10,072 bases of DNA. Origin: JAHJDO01 sp030671985 [NCBI: bacterium] (lineage in GTDB: Bacteria > JAHJDO01). This document shows positions 1 to 6,348 of this stretch, in pieces. Position numbers and translations under genes: made by a program. The stretch covers positions 1-10,072 of the forward strand of contig DAOVHI010000045.1 of the NCBI GenBank assembly GCA_030671985.1, written 5' to 3'. The notes beneath the pieces were generated by a model that made no database searches, had not been told where the DNA came from, and worked only from the letters and a program-made list of their open reading frames with translations. How positions within the stretch are numbered: position 1 is the stretch's first letter; the number at the start of each line of letters is the position of its first letter.

Positions 1-687
1 ATTTGTATAATAAAGATATTGCTGTATAGTTTCAGCTGCAGAGGAAACCGGGCTTATATCAACCTTCTTAGGGTTTTTTAAGATTTTCCTTGAAAGTTCT
101 ACAATATTTTTCGGCATTGTCGCTGAAAAAAACAAAGACTGCCGTTTCACTGGTAATTTGGCGATGATCTTTCGAATGTCGTTGATGAAACCCATGTCTA
201 GCATCCGATCAGCTTCGTCCAGTACAAAGTATTCGATGGTATTCAATCTGATGAAACCCTGATCTATTAAGTCCAGAAGCCTTCCAGGTGTTGCAACGAG
301 AATATCGACCCCTTTGCGAAGTGCATTCGTTTGTGCATTTTGCTTCACGCCACCGAAAACGACTGTATTTTTAATTCCTGTGAATCTTCCATACGTTGTA
401 AAGCTCTCTGCAATCTGAATCGCCAATTCGCGTGTGGGAGTTACGATGAGCGACTTAATTTTGCGCGAGCTGTTATTTTGCTGACTGGCAAGAAAGAGAT
501 GCTGCAGGATTGGAATAGCAAAAGCAGCCGTTTTACCTGTCCCAGTTTGAGCGCTACCTAATACATCATTTCTTTTTAGAATGAGTGGAACGGCTTTAAC
601 TTGTATTGATGTAGGCTCAATATAATTTTCTTTTTTGAGAGCCTTTAAGATAGGCTCAATAATTCCCAGTTCTCTAAATAGCATCAT
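1..687 (-). CDS. DEAD-box RNA helicase, RhlE-like (3' part missing, runs off the left edge)
   Basis: ATP-dependent RNA helicase of the DEAD-box family, expected to remodel RNA or ribosome assembly intermediates in the cytoplasm. Only the first 229 residues lie in the window, essentially the whole first RecA-like domain. Visible motifs in order: Q motif PTSIQ (25-29), motif I AQTGTGKT (46-53), motif Ia PTRELA (84-89), GG (112-113), TPGR (133-136), motif II DEAD (157-160) and motif III SAT (188-190). The following VSSAAETIQQ stretch (214-223) matches the linker seen in RhlE-type proteins, which is why RhlE is preferred over DeaD. The start is one of two adjacent ATG codons at 687/684; an AGGAG lies 13 nt upstream of the first, rather far. 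It is transcribed divergently from hslV. The helicase C-terminal domain cannot be assessed. Family assignment is firm; the subfamily is less so. Confidence 0.93.
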   Translation of the reverse strand, partial: MMLFRELGIIEPILKALKKENYIEPTSIQVKAVPLILKRNDVLGSAQTGTGKTAAFAIPILQHLFLASQQNNSSRKIKSLIVTPTRELAIQIAESFTTYGRFTGIKNTVVFGGVKQNAQTNALRKGVDILVATPGRLLDLIDQGFIRLNTIEYFVLDEADRMLDMGFINDIRKIIAKLPVKRQSLFFSATMPKNIVELSRKILKNPKKVDISPVSSAAETIQQYLYYTN

Positions 688-716
688 TATCTAATTTTTA
701 CTCCTAAAATTGAGGC

Positions 717-743
717 AGTATAACATGATACTATCATTTGCAA
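717..743 (-). promoter_or_regulatory. Candidate promoter of the RhlE-like gene, with internal palindrome
   Basis: On the minus strand there is a TGT-TATACT extended -10 (717-725). A TTGCAA lies 15 nt upstream of the hexamer (738-743), which is short for a -35 spacer. A perfect dyad ATGATA-C-TATCAT (725-737) fills the spacer. The extended -10 resembles the TGTTATATT of the divergent hslV promoter. Inference from motif matching only. Confidence 0.35.
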
Positions 744-746
744 GTG

Positions 747-791
747 GTTTTTAATTCATTGCTTGCAGGACAGCAAGGTGTTATATTGATG
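747..791 (+). promoter_or_regulatory. hslV promoter, copy 1 of a duplicated promoter module
   Basis: TTGCTT (759-764), a 17-nt spacer and TATATT (782-787) form a good sigma70-type promoter. A TG at 779-780 makes an extended -10, and an AT-rich tract at 747-757 could act as an UP element. It predicts a transcript start near 794 and a leader of about 45 nt before hslV. The same module recurs at 7177-7221: the first 21 nt and the last 13 nt are identical with identical spacing, while the 11 nt between them match at only 4 positions. The conservation follows promoter elements, which supports function. Confidence 0.6.
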
Positions 792-838
792 GGAGATTTT
801 TCGTGATTTAAAAAACCGGTTCAGGGAGGGGAAAAAAG

Positions 839-1366
839 ATGACACGTTCAACTACAATCCTTACTGTAAGACACAAGGGAAAAGTGGCTATAGGCGGCGA
901 TGGTCAAGTTACACAAGGCGAAACCATTATGAAACAGAACGCGAAAAAACTGCGCAGATTATATAATGATCAGATACTGGTTGGTTTTGCAGGAGCAACA
1001 GCAGATGCTTTTACTCTATTTGAAAGATTTGAGAAAAAGCTGGAAGAGTACAGCGGTAATCTTCAGCGATCTGCAATTGAGCTTGCAAAAGACTGGCGCA
1101 CAGATAGAGTTCTAAGACGGCTGGAGTCTTTACTTGCCGTTGTTAATAAGGACTATTCGCTTCTTATATCCGGAACAGGTGACGTTATTGAACCAAGTGA
1201 CGGAATATTAGCAATAGGTTCAGGAGGTCCTTATGCGCTTGCTGCAGCTAAAGCGCTGATAAAACATTCAGACCTCTCAGCAGCCGAGATTGTTAAGGAG
1301 GCAATTTTAATAGCATCTTCAATATGCATATATACGAATGATCAGATAGTTGTAGAAAAACTTTAG
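839..1366 (+). CDS. hslV: HslV, peptidase subunit of the HslVU ATP-dependent protease
   Basis: Threonine peptidase (proteasome-related N-terminal nucleophile family). It forms a double hexameric ring that degrades unfolded or regulatory proteins delivered by the HslU ATPase in the cytoplasm. At 175 residues it is normal length. The TTILTVR at 5-11 aligns with the mature N-terminus of E. coli HslV (TTIVSVR), so Thr5 is the predicted nucleophile after removal of a four-residue leader (MTRS). Supporting residues are present: Asp21 in GGDGQVT, Lys37 in NAKKLRR (equivalent to Lys33 of the mature enzyme), [16 protein letters not shown] (50-65), AKDWRTDR (83-90), IGSGGPYA (126-133) and ICIYTN (162-167). 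A strong GGGAGGGG ribosome site sits about 8 nt before the ATG; the upstream GTG at 803 is followed by a stop. It is the first gene of a two-gene operon with hslU. Confidence 0.97.
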   Translation: MTRSTTILTVRHKGKVAIGGDGQVTQGETIMKQNAKKLRRLYNDQILVGFAGATADAFTLFERFEKKLEEYSGNLQRSAIELAKDWRTDRVLRRLESLLAVVNKDYSLLISGTGDVIEPSDGILAIGSGGPYALAAAKALIKHSDLSAAEIVKEAILIASSICIYTNDQIVVEKL

Positions 1367-1379
1367 GGAGAAAATTCTA

Positions 1380-2714
1380 ATGGATGCACTGACACCAAAA
1401 CAAGTTGTAAAAGAACTTGATAAATATATTATCGGACAAAACGATGCAAAGAAGTCTGTCGCTATAGCTTTAAGGAATAGATGGCGCAGACAGAAGCTGC
1501 CTTTGGAACTGCGCGATGAAGTCGCCCCAAAAAATATTATTATGATCGGACCAACAGGTATAGGAAAAACGGAGATTGCCAGACGTCTCGCGCGATTGGC
1601 TCAGGTGCCATTCCTTAAGGTTGAGGCGTCAAAATATACGGAGGTTGGTTATGTTGGCAGAGACGTAGAATCTATGATAAGGGATCTGACTGATCTTGCA
1701 GTAAAAATGATAAAGGACAGCGAAACCCTTCGTGTTGAAATCAAGGCTTCTGAGCTTGCAGAGGAAAGACTGCTGAATCTGCTTCTGCCCCCTGCAAAAA
1801 GCAAAACTGATGATAAGGAAAAGGAAGCTCAAATTAAAAGAACGCGGGAAAAGCTAAGAATGAGACTTGCTGACGGCAAACTTGATAATAGAATGGTTGA
1901 ACTTGAGACAAGAAGTCACACAATGCCCATGGTTGAGATTTTTTCAAGTTCAGGCATAGAAGAAATGGGAATAAATTTTCAGGACATGTTCTCCAAAATG
2001 ATGCCTAAACAGGGTAAGAAAAGAAAAACAACGATTAAGGAAGCTAGGCGTATCATCGCCCAGGAAGAAGCAGAAAGACTGCTTGATATGGATGAAATTA
2101 TCCGTACTGCTATATCCAAAGTGGAAAATTCCGGTATAGTATTTATTGATGAGCTTGATAAAATTGCAGGCGCTAAATCGCAATCCGGACCTGATGTGTC
2201 AAGGGAGGGAGTGCAAAGAGACATATTGCCTATTGTGGAAGGAACAACTGTTGCGACAAAATACGGAATGGTAAAAACAGATCATATTCTATTTATAGCG
2301 GCCGGTGCTTTTCATGTGAGTAAACCCTCAGATCTTATCCCCGAACTGCAAGGAAGATTTCCAATAAGAGTTGAACTCTCAAGTTTAAGCGAAGATGATT
2401 TCAAGAAAATCCTCACGAAACCTCGTAACGCATTGATTAAACAATACACTGCACTTCTGAAAACAGAAAATGTTACGATTAATTTCACAAAAGATGCTAT
2501 TCGCGAAATTGCCTCTATGGCATTTAAAGTAAATCAGGAGACAGAGAACATAGGTGCCAGACGCCTCTATACTATTGTGGAAAAACTGCTTGAGGAGATA
2601 TCCTTCAATGCGCCTGAGGAGAGCGGCAAAAAAATATCCATAAATGCAGCATACGTAAAGAAAAAACTGGAAGGATTTGTGGAGGATATCGACGTTACAA
2701 GATATATTTTGTAA
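1380..2714 (+). CDS. hslU: HslU, AAA+ ATPase and unfoldase subunit of HslVU
   Basis: AAA+ chaperone of the Clp/Hsp100 group that recognises, unfolds and threads substrates into HslV. The 444 residues are full length. Landmarks: Walker A GPTGIGKT (57-64), pore-loop GYVGRD (90-95), a helical and charged I-domain of about 110-240 (the family's variable insertion), Walker B VFIDELD (254-260), [12 protein letters not shown] with a candidate arginine finger (322-333), and sensor-2 region GARRLYT (392-398). The C-terminal tail DVTRYIL matches the HslU tail that docks into HslV pockets. The gap after hslV is 13 nt, and its ribosome site GGGAG overlaps the hslV stop, so the pair is probably co-transcribed and coupled. 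The last 20 nt overlap the opposite-strand membrane gene. No terminator is visible after the stop. Confidence 0.98.
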   Translation: MDALTPKQVVKELDKYIIGQNDAKKSVAIALRNRWRRQKLPLELRDEVAPKNIIMIGPTGIGKTEIARRLARLAQVPFLKVEASKYTEVGYVGRDVESMIRDLTDLAVKMIKDSETLRVEIKASELAEERLLNLLLPPAKSKTDDKEKEAQIKRTREKLRMRLADGKLDNRMVELETRSHTMPMVEIFSSSGIEEMGINFQDMFSKMMPKQGKKRKTTIKEARRIIAQEEAERLLDMDEIIRTAISKVENSGIVFIDELDKIAGAKSQSGPDVSREGVQRDILPIVEGTTVATKYGMVKTDHILFIAAGAFHVSKPSDLIPELQGRFPIRVELSSLSEDDFKKILTKPRNALIKQYTALLKTENVTINFTKDAIREIASMAFKVNQETENIGARRLYTIVEKLLEEISFNAPEESGKKISINAAYVKKKLEGFVEDIDVTRYIL

Positions 2715-3279
2715 AAAGGAGAGAGACACAAAAATATAGAAACAAAAATGGGTCAAGGCAGTAATCCCACAGGTTTGTTGATTCCATAATTCGCAAATGA
2801 AACAAGAGAAGAGTTAGTATAATTACGAAAGCCGCCGCGCGGCGCTTGATCCCCCATGCGCCAAGAGCAATCAGAATCATGAGAAGAGGCGCAACTCCCC
2901 GTAAATACCCAAACCGATATGGATCCATCATTGTGACTCCTAATGTCATCGGATAAAGAAGTATGCCGCCCGTTATGACTGCAATCTGCAGGAACCGAAG
3001 CGAATTACTATCAATCAAACGTTTTCCGCCCAGACGATGCCAAAGCACCGCTCCCATGATAAAAAGAGTAATCATGCTTAACTCACCAACGATTCCGCGC
3101 ATATATTCCGCAACGGTAAAAACGCCTACCGGCAGTACAAGCAGAAACAGAGGCAAAGCAATGACAGTCCACCGATAAAATGCGCGCTCCTTATAGCGCC
3201 GCAATACATAGGCACAAAGATGGCTCAGTAAGAGGAAGCATCCAGCAAATCCAAAGATCTGACGAATGAATGTGGTCAT
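2695..3279 (-). CDS. Hypothetical multi-pass membrane protein, partner of the sialidase-like gene
   Basis: A 194-residue hydrophobic protein with about six or seven predicted membrane spans (roughly 3-25, 37-58, 64-84, 96-117, 124-144, 148-164 and a last one near 177-190). Short charged loops such as RRYKER and GIKRR separate them. I do not recognise a catalytic motif. The start ATG overlaps the stop of the sialidase-like gene in an ATGA arrangement. A GAGGAG site 8 nt upstream supports this start and suggests translational coupling, so the two products probably act together in the membrane or periplasm. The last residues (LLFTKYIL) and the stop codon lie antisense to hslU and its immediate 3' flank. 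The C-terminus may therefore have been created or trimmed when the gene pair landed here. The coding body is richer in G+C than hslU. The gene looks real; its function is unknown. Confidence 0.75.
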   Translation of the reverse strand: MTTFIRQIFGFAGCFLLLSHLCAYVLRRYKERAFYRWTVIALPLFLLVLPVGVFTVAEYMRGIVGELSMITLFIMGAVLWHRLGGKRLIDSNSLRFLQIAVITGGILLYPMTLGVTMMDPYRFGYLRGVAPLLMILIALGAWGIKRRAAAFVIILTLLLFHLRIMESTNLWDYCLDPFLFLYFCVSLLFTKYIL

Positions 3280-4424
3280 CGAATCTGCTCCTCAATCCAT
3301 GCACGATTAAAGTAGACATGCTTGATTCGTCGGCGATTCCATGTGTAAGTTAGATGAAACAAACCATCGGACGCCTCTATTAAAAACGGATAAGAAAATC
3401 GTTCTCGCTCGGATCCATTTTCAATCACACGAATAATTCGCCATTGGTTTCCGCCGTCTTCCGAAATTGCCAATGAGAGATTGTAACGTCCCCGCGAACT
3501 ATTATTAAACGCCAAAAGCAGCTTTTTGCCTCCGATTGGTAGAAGAGCAACGGCCGCATCAGGACTCGGCAAATTCAGTTGGCTCAGCGCGCACCATGAT
3601 TCACCGCCATCGTAACTGGCCGTTCGCAGAATACGACGATCCTCTTCTTCGCCGCAGTTTCGAAACAGTGCCACCGCTTTCTTTTTTCCCAAAGGAACAA
3701 CTGCCGGTTGAATGGATCTTTTTCCTGAAGAAATGCGCCGCTTATCTAAAACCCGCCCCAATCGGTTCACCCGTAAAAGTTCACCAAACTTTCCAATAAA
3801 TTCGGCATAAACGGGTAAGCCAATGGAACCATCAGAAAATCTCAGAGGCGCAGATTTTACAAGCGTCCCGAGATTAAGAACCGGAGAGGTAACCAATCGA
3901 CGGGCGGGAGCCCATGTCGTCCCACCATCACAGGAACGAATAAAATTAATCGAACTGTACGACCAACCCCCTGCTGAAATGCTCACATAAAACAATCCAA
4001 CGCCTCCTTGATCATCGGAGCATAAAACAGGATTACCAAGTCTTTGAACAAAGCGTCCCGTTTCTTTCCCTGTTTTCTCAGGGTCTATAATTTTTCGAAC
4101 AGCCCCCCAGGTTTTCCCTGCGGAATTATATTCAGCCCCGTAAATGACCACATCAACAGCGCCTTCGCGGCTTCCACCATACCATGCGGCAAGTACATTT
4201 CCATTCGTCAAAGAGGTAAGCGTGGATGCGTGAACGGAAGGTGTTATTCCTTCCTGATGAATAAATCCCTCCACGTAGACAGGACGGCGTTCTCTATGCG
4301 TCTGCAACTCAAATGGGGAAGGGCAAACAAACGCGGGAGACACGGGATGAATCATGAATTGATGAACAGATACAATAAGAGCGAGCAAAACAGAAACCAT
4401 AAAACCAATCGTTGTAATCTTCAC
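3276..4424 (-). CDS. Sialidase-like BNR-repeat protein (putative exo-alpha-sialidase family), membrane-anchored or exported
   Basis: A 382-residue protein of the sialidase/BNR beta-propeller superfamily. Three clear Asp-boxes are visible: SCDGGTTW (164-171), SYDGGESW (270-277) and SEDGGNQW (321-328), plus a degenerate one ending at W106. The region HASTLTSLTNGNVLAAWYGG (65-84) followed by SREG, and the end TWNRRRIKHV (361-370), fit the BNR_2-type sialidase-like family known in Proteobacteria. A hydrophobic N-terminus (5-25) should act as a signal anchor or signal peptide, placing the propeller outside the cytoplasm. True sialidase activity is not assured: many members act on other glycans or are uncharacterised, and the full arginine triad cannot be verified by eye. 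The GTG start at 4424 lies 11 nt after the deaD stop and lacks a clear ribosome site; ATG at 4400 (Met9) is an alternative. G+C content is higher than in flanking genes, suggesting transfer. Confidence 0.85.
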   Translation of the reverse strand: MKITTIGFMVSVLLALIVSVHQFMIHPVSPAFVCPSPFELQTHRERRPVYVEGFIHQEGITPSVHASTLTSLTNGNVLAAWYGGSREGAVDVVIYGAEYNSAGKTWGAVRKIIDPEKTGKETGRFVQRLGNPVLCSDDQGGVGLFYVSISAGGWSYSSINFIRSCDGGTTWAPARRLVTSPVLNLGTLVKSAPLRFSDGSIGLPVYAEFIGKFGELLRVNRLGRVLDKRRISSGKRSIQPAVVPLGKKKAVALFRNCGEEEDRRILRTASYDGGESWCALSQLNLPSPDAAVALLPIGGKKLLLAFNNSSRGRYNLSLAISEDGGNQWRIIRVIENGSERERFSYPFLIEASDGLFHLTYTWNRRRIKHVYFNRAWIEEQIR

Positions 4425-4435
4425 AGATATTCTAT

Positions 4436-6022
4436 TTAGTTTTTCTTGGCATGAGAGATCAGTGGTTGACGACCCTTCTTTTTAAAGCTGACAACGATTT
4501 CCTCTGCTTTTTCAAAGGGAACAGTTATAAAAGAGAATCTTTCCATCACCTGTATATCGCTAATTTGTTTGGACTTAATTGAAACTCTGTTCATAATAAG
4601 CTCAACAAGTTTTTTGGCATTAATCTTGTCTCTCTTACCAAGCGCAACAAAAAGTCTTGCTTTACCCTGTTGATCAAGCTGTTTCCCCTTCGAGCCAACC
4701 TCTTTTATTTCACCATATGAATCGGGGCTAAGTTCTCTTCCGAAGCCATAGTTAAGTATGGCAGCTAATATTTTCGTCGGATTATTATCTCCAAGTAATT
4801 GCTTAGCCCAGTTATAATATTCAGTATCAATATCGTCTTCAAGAATAGCAGCCAGATCATCATATATCTTTTTCTTTTTGGCTTTGATAATGTCCTCTAC
4901 TTCTGGTACTTTTGATCTTTTAATATCAGTCTTGGCAACACGCTGTATGAACATCAATCGCTTATACTCGCTGGGAGTAATAAACGTAATAGCGGTGCCC
5001 TCATTCCCTGCTCTTCCCGTGCGGCCTATTCGATGAACATATAATTCAGGGTCTTGCGGTAATGAATAGTTTATAACATGAGTAAGGTTATTGACATCAA
5101 TTCCACGTGCTGCAACGTCTGTTGCTACAAGAATATTTATTTTTTGTTTCTTAAATTTCCCAAGAGTTTTTTCTCTTTGCGCCTGTGAAAAATCTCCATG
5201 AATAGCTCCTGCGTCATATCCTCTATCAATTAAATGAGCCACAACAGAATCAACATCATTCTTTGTTCTGCAAAAAACCAAAGCGTAAAAATTGTCTTCA
5301 ATATCAATTATCCTGCACAGCGCCTCAAATTTATCAGAGGCTTTTACCTCAAAGTATATTTGCTCCGTCAGATTTGTTGTCAATTGCTCTTTCTTAACCG
5401 TAAGAAGCTCGTAACCGTTCATGTATTTGCGCGCAAGGGTTTTTATTCTTTTTGGTATTGTTGCGGAAAACAACAGAGTTCTTTTGTCGGGATTTGTATG
5501 CGCCATTATTTTTTCGATATCCTCAATGAATCCCATATTAAGCATTTCATCCGCCTCATCGAGTATCAGGTGCTCAATTTTTCCGATCTTTAACGTTTTT
5601 CTTTTAAGATGATCTATTACCCTGCCCGGAGTCCCAACTACAATATGCACACCTTTTTTTAGACTGCGTAACTGCTGATCAATAGACTGCCCGCCATAAA
5701 TTGGTACTATTTTGATATCCTTGTCTCCTTTGAGTGAATTAATTTCTTCCGATACCTGAATGGCAAGTTCTCGTGTAGGAACAAGGATCAGCGCCTGAAC
5801 TGTTTTAAAATCAAGGCTAACCATTTCTATCAGGGGCAGTCCAAACGCAGCTGTTTTGCCTGTCCCTGTCTGGGCCTGAGCGATGATATTTGTATCATCT
5901 CTTAGCATTATGGGGATAGTTATAGACTGAATTGCCGTTGGCTCTTCGAACCCCTTTTTATTAATTGCGTCCAACGCTTTTGCTGAAAGTCCAAGATTTT
6001 CAAATGTTTTTTTATTTGTCAT
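4436..6022 (-). CDS. deaD: DEAD-box RNA helicase DeaD/CsdA-type with C-terminal DbpA-like RNA-binding domain
   Basis: ATP-dependent RNA helicase, 528 residues. In this group the usual roles are ribosome assembly and unwinding of mRNA structure, often at low temperature. Both RecA-like domains are complete: Q motif GFEEPTAIQ (24-32), AQTGTGKT (50-57), PTRELA (82-87), TPGR (131-134), DEAD (155-158), SAT (186-188), IHGDFSQ (275-281), TDVAARGIDV (301-310) and HRIGRTGR (330-337). A charged linker (about 375-450) follows, then a region around 453-523 that resembles the DbpA/CsdA RNA-binding domain (start RLFVALGKRDKI). That domain and the length separate it from RhlE-type enzymes, including the second helicase at the left edge of the window. 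The ribosome site is weak (AAAGAGAAA). The sialidase-like gene follows after 11 nt with no visible terminator, so it may be read by the same transcript. Confidence 0.95.
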   Translation of the reverse strand: MTNKKTFENLGLSAKALDAINKKGFEEPTAIQSITIPIMLRDDTNIIAQAQTGTGKTAAFGLPLIEMVSLDFKTVQALILVPTRELAIQVSEEINSLKGDKDIKIVPIYGGQSIDQQLRSLKKGVHIVVGTPGRVIDHLKRKTLKIGKIEHLILDEADEMLNMGFIEDIEKIMAHTNPDKRTLLFSATIPKRIKTLARKYMNGYELLTVKKEQLTTNLTEQIYFEVKASDKFEALCRIIDIEDNFYALVFCRTKNDVDSVVAHLIDRGYDAGAIHGDFSQAQREKTLGKFKKQKINILVATDVAARGIDVNNLTHVINYSLPQDPELYVHRIGRTGRAGNEGTAITFITPSEYKRLMFIQRVAKTDIKRSKVPEVEDIIKAKKKKIYDDLAAILEDDIDTEYYNWAKQLLGDNNPTKILAAILNYGFGRELSPDSYGEIKEVGSKGKQLDQQGKARLFVALGKRDKINAKKLVELIMNRVSIKSKQISDIQVMERFSFITVPFEKAEEIVVSFKKKGRQPLISHAKKN

Positions 6023-6130
6023 ATATTTCTCTTTTTCTAATTATTACCCATTTATTCTTGACAACTATACACTATTATCTGAGAAAAATGGGAAATTTCT
6101 GGATTTTTAGTATTCATGTTATCGATTGAA

Positions 6131-6159
6131 AATACACAATGCCATAGAGTGCCTGTCAA
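6131..6159 (-). promoter_or_regulatory. Candidate deaD promoter
   Basis: On the minus strand TTGACA (6154-6159) is followed by a 17-nt spacer and TGTATT (6131-6136, four of six consensus bases). This predicts a start near 6124 and a leader of about 100 nt, which would suit the long leaders known for cold-inducible helicase genes. The 26-bp palindrome at 6162-6187 lies immediately upstream of the -35, a normal place for an activator or repressor site. Motif match only. Confidence 0.4.
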
Positions 6160-6161
6160 GT

Positions 6162-6187
6162 AAAATATTACCGCACGGTAATATTTT
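6162..6187. repeat. Perfect 12+12 bp palindrome (copy A)
   Basis: Arms AAAATATTACCG and its exact complement CGGTAATATTTT, separated by CA. The central 22 bp (6164-6185) match copy B at 6213-6234 in 18 of 22 positions. It could be a transcription-factor operator upstream of the deaD promoter, a recombination or transposon-end site, or a bidirectional terminator-like hairpin. The stem is rather AT-rich for a terminator, and each arm ends in an A/T run. Confidence 0.7.
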
Positions 6188-6212
6188 GTTACATGCAAGT
6201 CTTTTGGCTTCT

Positions 6213-6234
6213 AATGTTCCCGAACGGGAATATT
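6213..6234. repeat. Near-perfect 10+10 bp palindrome (copy B)
   Basis: Arms AATGTTCCCG and CGGGAATATT around AA; the only non-Watson-Crick pair is one G/T. Same layout as copy A: AT-rich outer arms, CCG-NN-CGG core and two-base centre. The centres of the two copies are 49 nt apart. Confidence 0.65.
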
Positions 6235-6292
6235 GGTAACTCAGAAAGCTGTCCGAGGAGAGCTGCCACTGCTCCTTATCTCTCTGTACATT

Positions 6293-6348
6293 CAAACTCA
6301 CCTGCCTGAAAGCGCCGAACGCGCTGTAAGGTCAGGTGGATTGCTTTG
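6293..6348. repeat. Long imperfect hairpin at the 3' end of the HEPN gene
   Basis: Nested pairings: CAAA (6293-6296) with TTTG (6345-6348), CACCTG (6299-6304) with CAGGTG (6333-6338), CCT (6305-6307) with AGG (6329-6331) leaving one bulged T (6332), and AGCGC (6311-6315) with GCGCT (6321-6325) around a 5-nt loop. There is no U-run, so it is not a standard intrinsic terminator. Stacked arms with a bulged base are reminiscent of integron attC sites, but the conserved GTTRRRY end is absent. It could also stabilise the HEPN mRNA end. Confidence 0.5.

Larger units (their letters stand above)
6023..6331. other. Dyad-rich intergenic spacer between the HEPN gene and deaD
   Basis: About 309 nt without a convincing gene. 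It contains a candidate deaD promoter (6131-6159), two related 22-bp palindromes (within 6162-6187 and at 6213-6234) and most of an imperfect hairpin (6293-6348). The stretch 6023-6118 looks like a plain AT-rich leader. A 60-codon minus-strand frame at 6119-6301 reads straight through both palindromes and has no ribosome site, so I treat it as chance. The density of symmetry is far above the rest of the window. Confidence 0.6.

Noticed and set aside
747-767. Sigma54 promoter (TTGCA as the -12 element)
   Set aside because: No GG element at the required distance upstream, while a sigma70 pair with 17-nt spacing fits both copies.
1629-2756. Minus-strand open frames inside hslU
   Set aside because: Composition shadows opposite a fully conserved hslU; no domain signal or ribosome sites.
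2748-2789. 13-codon open frame after hslU
   Set aside because: Its ATG lies about 24 nt from the AAGGAGAG site and the frame is too short to support as a gene.
6058-6078. Plus-strand promoter from TTGACA at 6058-6063
   Set aside because: The only TATTAT (6073-6078) is 9 nt away, no -10 exists at 16-18 nt, and no plus-strand gene follows.
6162-6187. Intrinsic terminator for the HEPN gene
   Set aside because: It lies about 145 nt past the stop, its stem is mostly A-T, and a proper U-run after a G+C stem is absent; terminator function remains possible but unsupported.
6119-6301. 60-codon minus-strand frame across the deaD/HEPN spacer
   Set aside because: It reads through both palindromes, has no ribosome site and matches no family; symmetry, not coding, explains the region.
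6293-6348. Integron attC site
   Set aside because: The bulged stem is suggestive, but the conserved GTTRRRY core is missing and no integron integrase or second cassette is in the window. Kept only as a structural repeat.
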